Source of the DNA: Sporosarcina sp.
Lineage (GTDB): Bacteria > Bacillota > Bacilli > Bacillales_A > Planococcaceae
Assembly (NCBI GenBank): GCA_026169375.1
Contig: JAPFCR010000007.1
Span: 1 to 35,662, forward strand
Length of the DNA stretch: 35,662 bases
Direction: 5' to 3'
The first letter of the stretch is position 1. Every line of letters starts with the position of its first letter. A program made the translations under genes and the position numbers. Under the pieces are notes generated by a model. That model was not told the origin of the DNA and ran no database searches. It saw nothing but the letters and a program-made list of their open reading frames with translations. Positions 15,432 to 24,734 of the stretch are shown here, piece after piece.

Positions 15432-17354
15432 CTAGTCTGTATATACATGAATCACATCATCAATTCCAATTAATGTATCTACAGCCGGCAGTTGGTACTT
15501 TACTTTGTCACCAGAGCCATGCCATTCAATTTGGTATGAATATAATTGTGTTTGAATTTTTTCTTTCGTCATTCCTGTTAAATCTGGTACACGATGTGTC
15601 ATTTCATCGCCCCAGCGGTAATCTTTTTCAAGTTGTTTTTTCCTTTTAGTTATCCCAGCAAGCGGTGCTGTTTCTTCAATAATTCTACCCACAATTGGTG
15701 CGGCTATAACACCCCCAAATTGCACTGAATTTTTCGGATTATCTACTGCGACATAAACAAGAAGTTCCGGATCGTCTGCTGGTGCAAAACCAATAAAAGA
15801 TACAATATACTCCCCGTCTTTATAAACACCGTCTACTGCTTTTTGGGCTGTTCCAGTTTTCCCACCGATACGCAAGCCGTCTGTATATGCGCTACGCCCT
15901 GAACCATTTGCAACAACAGATTCTAACGCTTCTCTAACTTGCTCAGAAGTCTCCTCGCTAATCACTTGTCTTTTCAGTTCTGGCTGAAATGCTTGTTCTG
16001 TTTTTCCTTTATCATCCACAATTTCTTTTACGATATATGGTTTGTATAAGTTTCCACCATTAATTGCTGCAGCAACAGCTTGCACTTGTTGAAGTGGCGT
16101 AATGGAAATTCCTTGTCCGAAAGAAGTAGTTGCCTGTTCAACAGGACCGAATCCTTCCTCTGAAAAAAGAATGCCTTTCGCTTCTCCTGCAATGCCTGAT
16201 TCAGTAGAAGCACCAAAACCAAAATCTTTAATGTATTGGTTTAACTTCTTTCCTCCAAGTTTCTGGCCAATTGAGACGAATCCAGGGTTACAAGAGTTTT
16301 CAACAACTTCTAAAAACGTCTGTTGCCCGTGCCCTTCTCTTTTCCAACATCGCAGCCTCGCATTTGCCACACGGACATATCCAGGGTCATGAAACTCATC
16401 TTCGTGAAGGTCGATAACTTTTTCTTCTAACCCAGCTGCTAACGTAATAATTTTAAATGTTGAACCTGGCTCAAATGTCATCCATACAGGCAAATTACGA
16501 TTGTAAATACTTTGGTCTACTTCTCGATAATTTTTCGGATGAAAAGTTGGAACAGAACTTAATGATAAAAGCTCTCCTGTTTTCGGATTCATCACAATCG
16601 CAAGTGCTTGATCTGCTTCATACTTTTCCATTGCTTGTAAAAGCTCTCGTTCTACAATTTGCTGCATTCGCAAATCAATTGTAAGTTCGATAGAAGACCC
16701 TTCACTTCCCGAAGCAAATCCATCATCCACATGTGGCAAAGGAATTCCTTTTGCATCGGTATAAAGACGAATTCGATCTCCTGTGCCTTCTAATATTTCA
16801 TCATAAGCATATTCGATTCCTGCAAGTCCCTGCCCATCATATCCAGTAAATCCAAGCAAACGAGCTAACATCTCTTCCTGTGGATAATACCTCATAAAAT
16901 CAACACCTGTGTACAAGCCTGGAATTTGCAACTTCGTAATTTCATCTGCTTGTTTTTTTGATATATTTTTTCCTTCAGGCGCTATTTTAACCATATATTC
17001 CTTCTTACTTAACTTTTCCTCAAGTTCTTTTGCATCAGCATTTAAAACATTTGCTAACGTTCCTGCGACACTTTTGGGGTCAGGATTTTGTGACGGCATA
17101 AAATATAGCGTTGGGGCTAATTCATTTCCAACAATGAGTTGCCCACGTCGGTCTAATATATTTCCGCGCATACCTCCAAAAGGAATTTCAATATCCCAGT
17201 TCTCTTCCGCACGTTCTTTTAATAATTCATGACGGACAATTTGAACATGAAATAATTTACCAATCACTGCTGCAGCTAATAATAAAAACAAAACAAAAAT
17301 GACTCGTAAGCGTTTTTTCGTTTGTAATTCAATAAATTTCCGCAGCGCCTTCAC
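15432..17354 (-). CDS. spoVD: Sporulation class B penicillin-binding protein SpoVD
   Basis: The protein has up to 640 residues. It has a membrane anchor (about 16-36), a dimerisation domain, and a transpeptidase domain with STFK (Ser298), SCN (355-357) and KTGTA (500-504). One PASTA domain follows (about 580-640). SpoVD makes spore cortex with the SEDS protein SpoVE. Cys337 and Cys356 are 19 residues apart, the same spacing as the redox-controlled pair of B. subtilis SpoVD that StoA reduces. That favours SpoVD over a vegetative enzyme. The start is odd: the GTG at 17354 directly abuts GGGAG, whereas a CTG three codons later (17345) has ideal spacing. Gap to pbpB is 45 bases. Confidence 0.92.
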   Translation of the reverse strand: MKALRKFIELQTKKRLRVIFVLFLLLAAAVIGKLFHVQIVRHELLKERAEENWDIEIPFGGMRGNILDRRGQLIVGNELAPTLYFMPSQNPDPKSVAGTLANVLNADAKELEEKLSKKEYMVKIAPEGKNISKKQADEITKLQIPGLYTGVDFMRYYPQEEMLARLLGFTGYDGQGLAGIEYAYDEILEGTGDRIRLYTDAKGIPLPHVDDGFASGSEGSSIELTIDLRMQQIVERELLQAMEKYEADQALAIVMNPKTGELLSLSSVPTFHPKNYREVDQSIYNRNLPVWMTFEPGSTFKIITLAAGLEEKVIDLHEDEFHDPGYVRVANARLRCWKREGHGQQTFLEVVENSCNPGFVSIGQKLGGKKLNQYIKDFGFGASTESGIAGEAKGILFSEEGFGPVEQATTSFGQGISITPLQQVQAVAAAINGGNLYKPYIVKEIVDDKGKTEQAFQPELKRQVISEETSEQVREALESVVANGSGRSAYTDGLRIGGKTGTAQKAVDGVYKDGEYIVSFIGFAPADDPELLVYVAVDNPKNSVQFGGVIAAPIVGRIIEETAPLAGITKRKKQLEKDYRWGDEMTHRVPDLTGMTKEKIQTQLYSYQIEWHGSGDKVKYQLPAVDTLIGIDDVIHVYTD

Positions 17355-17399
17355 CTCCCGTTTTCTATCAACGTATGAGATGAAGAGAATCGCTATTCC

Positions 17400-19607
17400 T
17401 TAACCGCCCATAATTTCTTCTTCAGTTTCATTTTCATTTTTCGGTTTATGAATTTCTGCCGGTCGTTTCAATTGAATGACGATTGGTTCCTCAGGTGAGA
17501 CGACCATACCTGACGATACACTTTGTTCGGTGACATAACCGTCTCCTACAATACGCATATCTAGCCCAGATAACATTTTAAAAGACAACAACATTTTTTT
17601 CGACCAACCTGTAAAATCTGGTAAAGTTGTTGCACCATCTGTTTTTAATAATACGACAGAGTGCTGTGAAAGTTTAGCACCTTTTTCTGGATATTGAATT
17701 TGAACCGGTCCACCTTCACCAATAATAACTGGCCGATAGTCTAACTGCTCTAAAGCAACCTTAGCTTCAGAAACATCTTTTTTAGTATAATCATCTATTG
17801 TCGGCGCTTCAACAAGTTCCTCTCCAGATGGTACAATATTCATATACTTCAAGCTGCTTTCCATCACAGGATTAAACACTTTAGCAACTGGATGTGAACC
17901 AATCTCACCATATTTTAACTTAGGCTGTTGAACAAACACATACGTGATTAATTGAGGATCTTCAATCGGTGCCATACCAATGAAGGAATATAAATAATTT
18001 CCCCTACCTGATAAATAACCGCCTCTTTCACTTGGTAATTCTGCTGTTCCAGTTTTTCCACCCATCGAATAACCGTCTAATGCGAAATTCCTACCTGTTC
18101 CCACTTCAGACGTTACAGTCGTTGCCAGCACCTCACGAACTTTCTTGGCCGTTTCTTTAGAAATAGGACTTTTCTTTTTTTCCGGTGTATGTTTTTCAAC
18201 GACTTCATCTGTATTTGGATTACTAATTTCGTCAATCACATACGGTTTCATCATCACGCCATCATTCGCAATTGCCGTCGCTGCTTGAATCATTTGAAGC
18301 GGCGTCACCGTGGAGCCTTGTCCATATGAAGTTGTTAATCTCTCAGATGGATAATTGTCTAATATAATGCCAGTTGCCTCATTTGGTAAATCGATTTCTG
18401 TCTTCTCACCGAAACCAAAATCTTCAATATACTCAATAAAAGTTCGATCTCCAATTTTTTCTAGTAAGTTAGCCATCGATACGTTTGAAGAACGTTGAAA
18501 ACCTTCTAAATACGTAATCGTCCCCCACCCTACTCGGTTATGATCTCGGATCGTTCGATCAAAAAGTGTATATTGTCCCGATTGAAAATAAGCATTTGGG
18601 TCCCATTTATTTTCTTCAATTGCCGCTGCTAATGTGAAAATTTTCATTGTAGAACCTGGTTCAATCGTATTTTCAACCGCATCATTCAACCAATTCGAAG
18701 TTAACCCTTCTCTTGTAGATGGTTCGAATGCTGGCCTTTGACTCATGGCTAATATTTCTCCAGTTTTCGGATCAACAACAACTGCTAGCATCTTTTTAGG
18801 ATCGTATTCTTTTTCGACTTCATTCATTGCATCTTCAACGAAATTTTGAATCGTCTTATCAAGCGTTAATTTAATATCGAAGCCATTTTCTGCTGCAACA
18901 ACTGCTTTCTCTGATTTGGGCAAGGTGAATCCCCATCTGTCTGCCTGAAACTCGACTTTTCCATCTGTTCCAGTGAGTAAATCATTATAAGTCGATTCAA
19001 GCCCCATCTTTCCGACTGTTTTCACATGACCTTTTTCATCAGTTTCTCGTTGCGCAAACCCGATTAAATAGGAAGCAAAAATACCGTTTGGATAAAAGCG
19101 TTTCTTCTCTTCTAAAAATAAGATGCCTGGCAGTTCTTCTTCTTTAATCGCCACGACTGTTTCGTGATTCAGTTTACTGCCAACCTTTCCAAACTCTACT
19201 TGTTTCCTTTTTCCTTTAGCCTGGTCTTCTTCAGTTCTCGTTAAATGTTCTACTAGCTCTGATTCTTCCATCGGTAAATAGTTTGCTAATACCTTTGCGG
19301 TTTGTGCTGGTTCAGCAACATGTCGCGTAACTCTTTTATCACTTAACTCTTCGTCTAGCACTGCAACCATTCGGTAACTTAACGTATCTGAGGCAATTAT
19401 TTCCTCATTACGATCAATAATTCTCCCTCGATCTGCAGCTAAGATTGATTGCCTAGCGTATTTTGACTCTGCTAATGCCGTCAATGCCTCTCCTTTTGCT
19501 TCACCTGTTATTTGAATAAATAATAATCGTCCAAACAATAGAAAAAAGAGCCCTACATATAATGCAAACATTAGAAAGGCTCCCCATTGAAATCGAAACT
19601 TCTTCAT
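17400..19607 (-). CDS. pbpB: Septal class B penicillin-binding protein PBP2B
   Basis: From ATG 19607 the protein has 735 residues. It has an N-terminal transmembrane helix (about 9-31), a dimerisation domain, and a transpeptidase domain with STMK (Ser319), SSN (373-375) and KTGTA (518-522). Two PASTA domains follow (about 602-657 and 660-714), then a charged tail. It cross-links septal peptidoglycan and is essential for vegetative division in relatives. The chosen start overlaps the ftsL stop as ATGA. A reading frame 22 codons longer exists but would overlap ftsL heavily. The order ftsL-pbpB-spoVD is the classic Bacillus arrangement. Confidence 0.95.
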   Translation of the reverse strand: MKKFRFQWGAFLMFALYVGLFFLLFGRLLFIQITGEAKGEALTALAESKYARQSILAADRGRIIDRNEEIIASDTLSYRMVAVLDEELSDKRVTRHVAEPAQTAKVLANYLPMEESELVEHLTRTEEDQAKGKRKQVEFGKVGSKLNHETVVAIKEEELPGILFLEEKKRFYPNGIFASYLIGFAQRETDEKGHVKTVGKMGLESTYNDLLTGTDGKVEFQADRWGFTLPKSEKAVVAAENGFDIKLTLDKTIQNFVEDAMNEVEKEYDPKKMLAVVVDPKTGEILAMSQRPAFEPSTREGLTSNWLNDAVENTIEPGSTMKIFTLAAAIEENKWDPNAYFQSGQYTLFDRTIRDHNRVGWGTITYLEGFQRSSNVSMANLLEKIGDRTFIEYIEDFGFGEKTEIDLPNEATGIILDNYPSERLTTSYGQGSTVTPLQMIQAATAIANDGVMMKPYVIDEISNPNTDEVVEKHTPEKKKSPISKETAKKVREVLATTVTSEVGTGRNFALDGYSMGGKTGTAELPSERGGYLSGRGNYLYSFIGMAPIEDPQLITYVFVQQPKLKYGEIGSHPVAKVFNPVMESSLKYMNIVPSGEELVEAPTIDDYTKKDVSEAKVALEQLDYRPVIIGEGGPVQIQYPEKGAKLSQHSVVLLKTDGATTLPDFTGWSKKMLLSFKMLSGLDMRIVGDGYVTEQSVSSGMVVSPEEPIVIQLKRPAEIHKPKNENETEEEIMGG

Positions 19608-19975
19608 CGTCCAGGCACAACCTTCACGTTTTTCTCGTTCAGATTTAAACCAAGTTCTCTCGCCTTCTCCCAAATTCTTTCGTAAGTCGATTGTTCTTTC
19701 ACTTGGATGGACAATTCTGTATTTTGTTTTGTTGTCTGTTCAATCTGTTGGCCAATCGATTGGATGTCTCGATTCAAGTCATTCAGTTGACTTTCCTTTT
19801 GCAAAATAACAGATGAAAAAAGAGTAAGAAGTGAAGCGAAAATGACGAATAAGAACTTTTCCCCTGGTGAAAACAGCTTACGTTTACGCTTTTGTCCCTG
19901 TTGTTCAGCAGGTATCTGTGGTACTTCTTGTTCATGTACATGTGGTGAAGCGAATTTTCTTTGTTCTAACGCCAT
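19604..19975 (-). CDS. ftsL: Cell division protein FtsL
   Basis: This small bitopic protein of 123 residues has a cytoplasmic, Gln/Lys-rich start, one transmembrane helix (about 38-60) and a leucine-zipper-like coiled coil (about 62-105). It ends with LGLNLNEKNVKVVPG, typical of FtsL. It complexes with DivIB and DivIC in the divisome. A TTG two codons upstream (19981) is an alternative start that would overlap rsmH by four bases; the ATG is preferred. A GAGGGG site lies before both. It overlaps pbpB by four bases, so translation is likely coupled. Confidence 0.9.
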   Translation of the reverse strand: MALEQRKFASPHVHEQEVPQIPAEQQGQKRKRKLFSPGEKFLFVIFASLLTLFSSVILQKESQLNDLNRDIQSIGQQIEQTTKQNTELSIQVKEQSTYERIWEKARELGLNLNEKNVKVVPGR

Positions 19976-19977
19976 TG

Positions 19978-20922
19978 TCAATCTTCCCCTCTCTTTTTCT
20001 CAGCAATTCTTAACTTTGCAGATCTTGCTCTTTTATTTTCTTCAATTTCTTCTTCTGATGGAATGATTGGTTTTCTTGTAATCAGTTTTAAAATTGGTTC
20101 CATCCCCTCTGGAATGACTGGTAAATTTCTCGGTAAATCAGGTAATGATGAAGCTTCTCTAAAGATTTCTTTACATAATCGATCTTCTAATGAATGGAAC
20201 GTTATCACACTGATTCGTCCACCCGTATTTAATAAGGTAATCGCATCTGTTAATGAATCTTCCGCCGCACCTAACTCGTCATTGACTGCAATTCGAACGG
20301 CTTGAAACACTCTTCTAGCTGGGTGACCACCCGTTCTCCGCGTTGCAGCTGGAATGCCGCTTTTCACTAATTCTGCAAGTTCTGCAGTTGTCTCAATTGG
20401 TGTCTCCTTACGTGCTGCTTCAATTTTACGAGCAATTCCTTTTGAAAAGCGTTCTTCTCCGTAACGATAAAAAATTCGAACGAGATCTTCATAAGACCAA
20501 TGATTCACAACTTCATATGCCGTTAATTTTGCTTCTGTATTCATTCGCATATCAAGCGGTGCGTCGTGATGGTAACTAAATCCACGTTCGGGTGTATCAA
20601 GCTGTGGAGATGAAACACCTAAGTCGTATAAAATTCCATCGACTTTTGTAATTCCAATTTTTTCCAACTCTTCTTTTAAGTGTCTGAAATTTGCATGAAT
20701 AAAAGTAATTTGTGGTAAATAATCTTTCAGTCTTTCCTTTGCAACCTCAATTGCCGCCGTGTCTTGGTCAAAACAAATAAGCCGACCTTTTTCAGATAAT
20801 CTTTTTACAATTTCTTTACTATGACCTGCTCCGCCTAGCGTACAGTCCACGTAAATGCCGTCTTTTTTTATATTTAACCCTTCGACGGCTTCATCGAGCA
20901 ATACCGTAACATGATTGAACAT
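19978..20922 (-). CDS. rsmH: 16S rRNA m4C1402 methyltransferase RsmH (MraW)
   Basis: The 314-residue protein begins [15 protein letters not shown] and has the SAM-binding motif [10 protein letters not shown] near 26-35. [13 protein letters not shown] and the [15 protein letters not shown] substrate-loop segment follow, with [21 protein letters not shown] further on; all are diagnostic of RsmH. It methylates N4 of C1402 in the ribosomal P site. It follows mraZ by about 30 bases and leads into ftsL, as in nearly all dcw clusters. The length is usual. Confidence 0.97.
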   Translation of the reverse strand: MFNHVTVLLDEAVEGLNIKKDGIYVDCTLGGAGHSKEIVKRLSEKGRLICFDQDTAAIEVAKERLKDYLPQITFIHANFRHLKEELEKIGITKVDGILYDLGVSSPQLDTPERGFSYHHDAPLDMRMNTEAKLTAYEVVNHWSYEDLVRIFYRYGEERFSKGIARKIEAARKETPIETTAELAELVKSGIPAATRRTGGHPARRVFQAVRIAVNDELGAAEDSLTDAITLLNTGGRISVITFHSLEDRLCKEIFREASSLPDLPRNLPVIPEGMEPILKLITRKPIIPSEEEIEENKRARSAKLRIAEKKRGED

Positions 20923-20954
20923 TGAATCCGCCTACTTTCATATACATTTGGTTT

Positions 20955-21386
20955 TTAAAAGTCAAAGTCGATTATGTTTTCTGCAATATCATTGAATGAT
21001 TCCTCGGACTCCTCATAATAAGCTTCCCATAAATATTTCGCCCAAATTTCAATCCGACTAGATACGCCGATCACAACACAATCTTTTTCAACTTTTGCAT
21101 AGCTTCGTAAAGATGATGGGATATTCACACGACCTTGCTTGTCTAACTCTACTTCAGTCGCGCCTGAAAAGAAAAACCGCGTAAATGCACGCGCATCTTT
21201 TTTAGTGACTGGCAAAGCCCTTAATTTTTCTTCTAATACCCTCCATTCATCCATCGGGTAACCGAAGAGACAGTTATCTAAACCACGCGTTAAAACAAAT
21301 TTACCGTTCAAATGCGTTCTAAATTTAGATGGCACGATTAAACGACCTTTCGTGTCAACAGTATGCTGATATTCGCCCATAAACAT
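20955..21386 (-). CDS. mraZ: Transcriptional regulator MraZ
   Basis: From ATG 21386 the product has 143 residues, starting [19 protein letters not shown], as the family does; GGGGTGA precedes it. It has two SpoVT/AbrB-like half domains (about 5-50 and 76-120), each with the DxxGR signature (DTKGR and DKQGR). MraZ forms ring-shaped oligomers and binds repeats in its own promoter to control the dcw operon. Three 10-base direct repeats of the GTGG type lie just upstream. A longer in-frame start would place these repeats inside the gene and is rejected. Confidence 0.95.
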   Translation of the reverse strand: MFMGEYQHTVDTKGRLIVPSKFRTHLNGKFVLTRGLDNCLFGYPMDEWRVLEEKLRALPVTKKDARAFTRFFFSGATEVELDKQGRVNIPSSLRSYAKVEKDCVVIGVSSRIEIWAKYLWEAYYEESEESFNDIAENIIDFDF

Positions 21387-21411
21387 ACTCTTCACCCCAC
21401 TATGTAAAATA

Positions 21412-21441
21412 AATGTACCACATCCCACCACATTCCTCCAC
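21412..21441 (-). promoter_or_regulatory. MraZ-binding repeat candidate
   Basis: On the minus strand three consecutive 10-base units read GTGGAGGAAT, GTGGTGGGAT and GTGGTACATT (21432-21441, 21422-21431, 21412-21421). They place a TGG motif once per helical turn. MraZ binds tandem TGGGN-type repeats at mraZ promoters, so these are the likely autoregulatory sites; the third unit is degenerate. Confidence 0.65.
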
Positions 21442-21455
21442 CCTTAACTTAAATT

Positions 21456-21483
21456 ATTTTAAAATACCTTTAAAATAGATCAA
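21456..21483 (-). promoter_or_regulatory. Sigma-A promoter candidate of the mraZ-dcw operon
   Basis: On the minus strand TTGATC (21478-21483) and TAAAAT (21456-21461) are separated by 16 bases, in a very AT-rich region just before the MraZ repeats. Predicted transcription would start near 21449, placing the repeats in the early transcribed region. Confidence 0.5.
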
Positions 21484-21583
21484 TAACACTTGTTTTATTG
21501 AGATAAATTATTTTTCCTTTGCTGATTTAAAATCAAAATTCACGGCTCTACCAATAAATTACAGTCCATTATTATTTGAAACA

Positions 21584-21618
21584 CAAAAAAACTCACCTTG
21601 CTTTTATAGCAAGATGAG
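21584..21618 (-). terminator. Intrinsic terminator after bshC
   Basis: CTCACCTTGC (21592-21601) pairs with GCAAGATGAG (21609-21618) with one G-U-type position, and on the minus strand a TTTTTTT run follows. It lies 11 bases after the bshC stop and insulates the dcw cluster from bshC transcription. Confidence 0.88.
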
Positions 21619-21629
21619 TGGAATGTTTT

Positions 21630-23249
21630 TTATAAATAAACGTTATAATGTGCACCGTCATTTTCAAATGGAAGTGCTAATAAATCTTGAATGAGCGATG
21701 GACCATATACATTCAAATAGACATAAGGGTGATAAATCCTTTCTTGTAATTGTCCAAGTGGATAAAGTTCTGCTTCTAATTGATCAAATTGTCGAAGCGT
21801 TTTTGCATGTTTTACATAAATTGCGTCTTCATACTTATCCTTTAAGTAGTCAAATTGTCTTGTATGTTGTGCTAGATTTTGTCGAAGTAGCTGTCGCATC
21901 ATTTGATCGTCTTCTTCAAACAACTCATTTAATCCTTCATATTCCATGGAAATACTTTCCTGCAGCTGGTTCACTTTATCAATAAAATGATTATCATGAT
22001 ATTCTTCGACAAACTTCGATTTTTTCTCCGCCGCTTTTCCTTCCATAACGTCGCTGACAGATAACGCTTGATCTTCCAATTGTTTTTCCACTTGTCGTGA
22101 AATTAATGTAATCGACATTCTTGGAATAAAGATCGGCATTTTTAAATCTAAATGGTGAAACGCATCTTTTAAAATCGCCCAATAAGCAAGCTCCCCTGCC
22201 CCACCAACGAAAGCTAAGACTGGGAATAAAAACTCTTGCATCATCGGTCTTGTGACAACATTATTACTAAGTAATGCAGGATTTTCCTCTGCAACCCTTA
22301 ACAGTTCTTCTACTGTAAACTCAATGCCAGCAGCTTCATTCACAAATTTACCGTTTTTTCGACTTAATAATACGCGACCTGTTTCATGTACATAAAACAA
22401 ATGCGCTGCGTCTTGTTCAGCACCAATTGGCTTATTGAAACCGTCATGATGCATTTCACGTTCTCGTTCAGCAACGACATGTGCAAGATCTTCTGACGCT
22501 TTGATGAATCGACAAAAAAAGTCACTCTCTAAGTTTCGTAAAGGTTCAAATGCTGCATCTATAAATAATAACCCTTCTTCAGCAAATAGATCGTTCATTA
22601 AACGAACAAAGAAACCGGTAAATGTATTTTCTTGTTGAACCGCGTCTAATACGTCCGCCAACAATTCTGCCGTATAAGCTGTCTCGCCAAATTTCCCGAA
22701 AGTATCTTTAACGAAAGCGATCATCTTTTCATGGTTAAACTCCGTATCAGATGCCATCAATTTCATAATAAATCGCTCGTGCATTTGTTCTTTCTTTACT
22801 TGGCCATCAACTTCCGTATGCACGTGGTTGATTTCGTCGATATCATGGTCTTCTCCTGCAACCCAAAACAAAGGAATCACAGGTATCCCTAGCTTTTGAC
22901 GCTGCTCTTTAGCATGTAAAATAACCGTAATAGCTTTATGCACAGAATAAAGTGGTCCGGTGAAAACACCCGCTTGCTGACCACCGACGATTGTGACCGC
23001 ATCGTCTTGCTTTAATTCGTGAATATGTGTTTTGGCAGCACCGGATAAACCAAAAGGCTCCATAAAATCATAAATCACATCTGCAATTTGTTCACGTTTA
23101 AAGTGACGTGTAGAAAGTTCTTTCACTCGCTCACTGTATGCTTGCGATTGATTCGCATAATCAAAATATTTCTCTGTAAAAGTATCGTTTTCGTTATATG
23201 CTGTTAGAAATTTATTTTTTACTGGTACCCTCATTTTTTCAAGTAACAT
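21630..23249 (-). CDS. bshC: Bacillithiol synthase BshC (cysteine-adding)
   Basis: The 539-residue protein matches BshC (YllA family) throughout: VGGQQAGVFTGPLYSVHKAITVI near 90, VIPLFWVAGEDHDIDEINHVH near 122, a C-terminal helical region (about 380-490), and the ending QERIYHPYVYLNVYGPSLI. BshC adds cysteine to glucosaminyl-malate, the last step of bacillithiol, the main low-molecular-weight thiol of these bacteria. AAGGGG sits eight bases before the ATG. Position just upstream of mraZ is the same as in B. subtilis. An extended -10 element lies in the 120-base upstream gap. Confidence 0.95.
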   Translation of the reverse strand: MLLEKMRVPVKNKFLTAYNENDTFTEKYFDYANQSQAYSERVKELSTRHFKREQIADVIYDFMEPFGLSGAAKTHIHELKQDDAVTIVGGQQAGVFTGPLYSVHKAITVILHAKEQRQKLGIPVIPLFWVAGEDHDIDEINHVHTEVDGQVKKEQMHERFIMKLMASDTEFNHEKMIAFVKDTFGKFGETAYTAELLADVLDAVQQENTFTGFFVRLMNDLFAEEGLLFIDAAFEPLRNLESDFFCRFIKASEDLAHVVAEREREMHHDGFNKPIGAEQDAAHLFYVHETGRVLLSRKNGKFVNEAAGIEFTVEELLRVAEENPALLSNNVVTRPMMQEFLFPVLAFVGGAGELAYWAILKDAFHHLDLKMPIFIPRMSITLISRQVEKQLEDQALSVSDVMEGKAAEKKSKFVEEYHDNHFIDKVNQLQESISMEYEGLNELFEEDDQMMRQLLRQNLAQHTRQFDYLKDKYEDAIYVKHAKTLRQFDQLEAELYPLGQLQERIYHPYVYLNVYGPSLIQDLLALPFENDGAHYNVYL

Positions 23250-23287
23250 TTTCCAAACCCCTTTTATGACAAAATCTCACTTATGAA

Positions 23288-23296
23288 AGTATACCA
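23288..23296 (-). promoter_or_regulatory. Extended -10 promoter candidate of bshC
   Basis: On the minus strand TGGTATACT is a good extended -10 element about 40 bases before the bshC start. No clear -35 is seen, which is acceptable for extended -10 promoters but lowers certainty. Confidence 0.4.
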
Positions 23297-23369
23297 CTCA
23301 ATAGGAGAAGCTTAAAAAAATTTGCTTTCTAGAATTGTAAATATCCACCTTATTCATTTGCATTTCATT

Positions 23370-23756
23370 TCATTTAACAAAATGAATGATTGTTAAAACG
23401 AGTCCAATCATAATAAGGAGTAAATAAGTTACTGCTAAAATAATAAAAAACAAACGCCAAACTTTCCGCAATAAAAGGCCGATTTGAAAATCTTTCACAC
23501 GCCTCTTTTCATAGATCGCAGAAAGGATTACTATGAGAATGGCTGTGATAATGACAAAATAACCGACACCATCTCCAAAAAGAGTATGAGCAATAATATA
23601 AACAGACAAAAATAAAAAAGGTGTTGTATAATCTGCATTTTTCTTCATTGATATCGGTCGACCTGTCCATCTTTTAAATATGTATAAACAAATACTCAGT
23701 AAAAAAGGACAAATAACGATTATACCTATTAAAATTGAAACAAACGTACTCATCAT
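23370..23756 (-). CDS. DUF3397 membrane protein
   Basis: This hydrophobic protein of 128 residues has four predicted transmembrane helices (about 5-27, 45-62, 66-84 and 98-124) and a basic loop (YEKRRVKDFQIGLLLRKVW). It resembles the DUF3397 family, commonly found between panE and bshC in Bacillales. I know of no assigned function. It begins within the panE stop (ATGA overlap of four bases), so it is probably co-translated with panE. Confidence 0.8.
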   Translation of the reverse strand: MMSTFVSILIGIIVICPFLLSICLYIFKRWTGRPISMKKNADYTTPFLFLSVYIIAHTLFGDGVGYFVIITAILIVILSAIYEKRRVKDFQIGLLLRKVWRLFFIILAVTYLLLIMIGLVLTIIHFVK

Positions 23757-24655
23757 TCTTCTGTTGCCTTCCTATCTAATACTCGTAATAATTGTTCATA
23801 TGTTTGTAAAAGCGGTAATTTCTCTCCTTTACGTTCTGCTCGCTGAATAACAGCTGAAACAATCGTATCAATTTCCATCGGACGTCCATAACGATAATCC
23901 ATTAACATCGAAGAATCGTTCTTCGCCGTCTGCCTACAAACATTTTCAATCGCTTCAAACGGCAAATTAGCGCGCATTTGTGGAAATACATACATCAATT
24001 CCTCATAAAGATTCCTCATCAATTGATAACTATTCGGATTTTCTAATAGCATACCATTTGAGACATTTAAAATCGTTGTTAATGGATTGATCAAACAATT
24101 AATGAGTGTTTTTCTTAATAGAACATAAGCAGCGTCTTCATGCCACCGTATTGGAAAGTCTTGTTGCTGAGTTCGGTTCATTAATTTGAAAGCTTCGTCA
24201 TCTCCATGCGGAACTCCAATCGTAATTGCTCCTACACCATTATGCTTAACGATATAATCTGAAGTTTTTAACGCCCCGTGCTCTACGGTTGCGAAAGCAG
24301 CATTTGGAAATTCTTTTTCACATACATCATTCAAGTGGCCGATTCCATTCTGAATAAAAAGAACCGGTACTTTGATCCTTTCTTCTTTTAAACGCGCTAA
24401 CACTTCCGCTAAATCTTTATATTTCACTGCAATTATTAATAAGTTTACTTGAGCTACATCTATGTATTGAGTTGTTGCGTGAATCTGTGTCACAACTTCT
24501 TTCTGATTATCACGCATACGCCAAATTCCTTTTGTGTTCAGCTGTGTTCTTTGAGATTCTTTGCGGACAAGTAAAGTGACATCTAATCCTGCTCCAGCAA
24601 TATATGAACCAATTAACATGCCAATGGAACCAGCACCAATAATTCCTATCCCCAT
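23753..24655 (-). CDS. panE: 2-dehydropantoate 2-reductase family protein (PanE/ApbA)
   Basis: The 300-residue protein has an N-terminal NADP-binding fold with GIIGAGSIGMLIG at about 4-16. A central LLIIAVKYKDL segment with the substrate lysine follows (about 76-86), and the C-terminal helical domain contains RKTLINCLINPLTTIL near 186. PanE reduces ketopantoate to pantoate in the CoA pathway. The family also includes other keto-acid reductases, so substrate is inferred. It corresponds to ylbQ next to bshC. AAGGAGG precedes the ATG. A hairpin upstream (24700-24721) separates it from the carboxyltransferase gene. Confidence 0.85.
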   Translation of the reverse strand: MGIGIIGAGSIGMLIGSYIAGAGLDVTLLVRKESQRTQLNTKGIWRMRDNQKEVVTQIHATTQYIDVAQVNLLIIAVKYKDLAEVLARLKEERIKVPVLFIQNGIGHLNDVCEKEFPNAAFATVEHGALKTSDYIVKHNGVGAITIGVPHGDDEAFKLMNRTQQQDFPIRWHEDAAYVLLRKTLINCLINPLTTILNVSNGMLLENPNSYQLMRNLYEELMYVFPQMRANLPFEAIENVCRQTAKNDSSMLMDYRYGRPMEIDTIVSAVIQRAERKGEKLPLLQTYEQLLRVLDRKATEE

Positions 24656-24694
24656 ATGCGAACCTCCTTTCTTCAGTTTTCAATATTTTTCAAT

Positions 24695-24721
24695 AAGAAG
24701 AGCCCGCAATTTTGCGAGCTC
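24695..24721 (-). terminator. Hairpin between carboxyltransferase gene and panE
   Basis: GAGCCCGCA (24700-24708) and TGCGAGCTC (24713-24721) pair with one mismatch around a 4-base loop. On the minus strand the following tract is TTCTTATT, an imperfect T run. It probably terminates the carboxylase operon. Confidence 0.55.
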
Positions 24722-24734
24722 AACGATTTTACTA

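Noticed and set aside
19608..19673. Longer N-terminus for PBP2B
   Set aside because: It would lie entirely within ftsL; the ATGA overlap start matches family alignments.
21790..22012. Several TGTCGAA/TTCGACA matches to the Spo0A box inside bshC, and one in the xpt leader (33190-33196)
   Set aside because: A 7-base word is expected about four times by chance in this window, and these copies are not at promoters.
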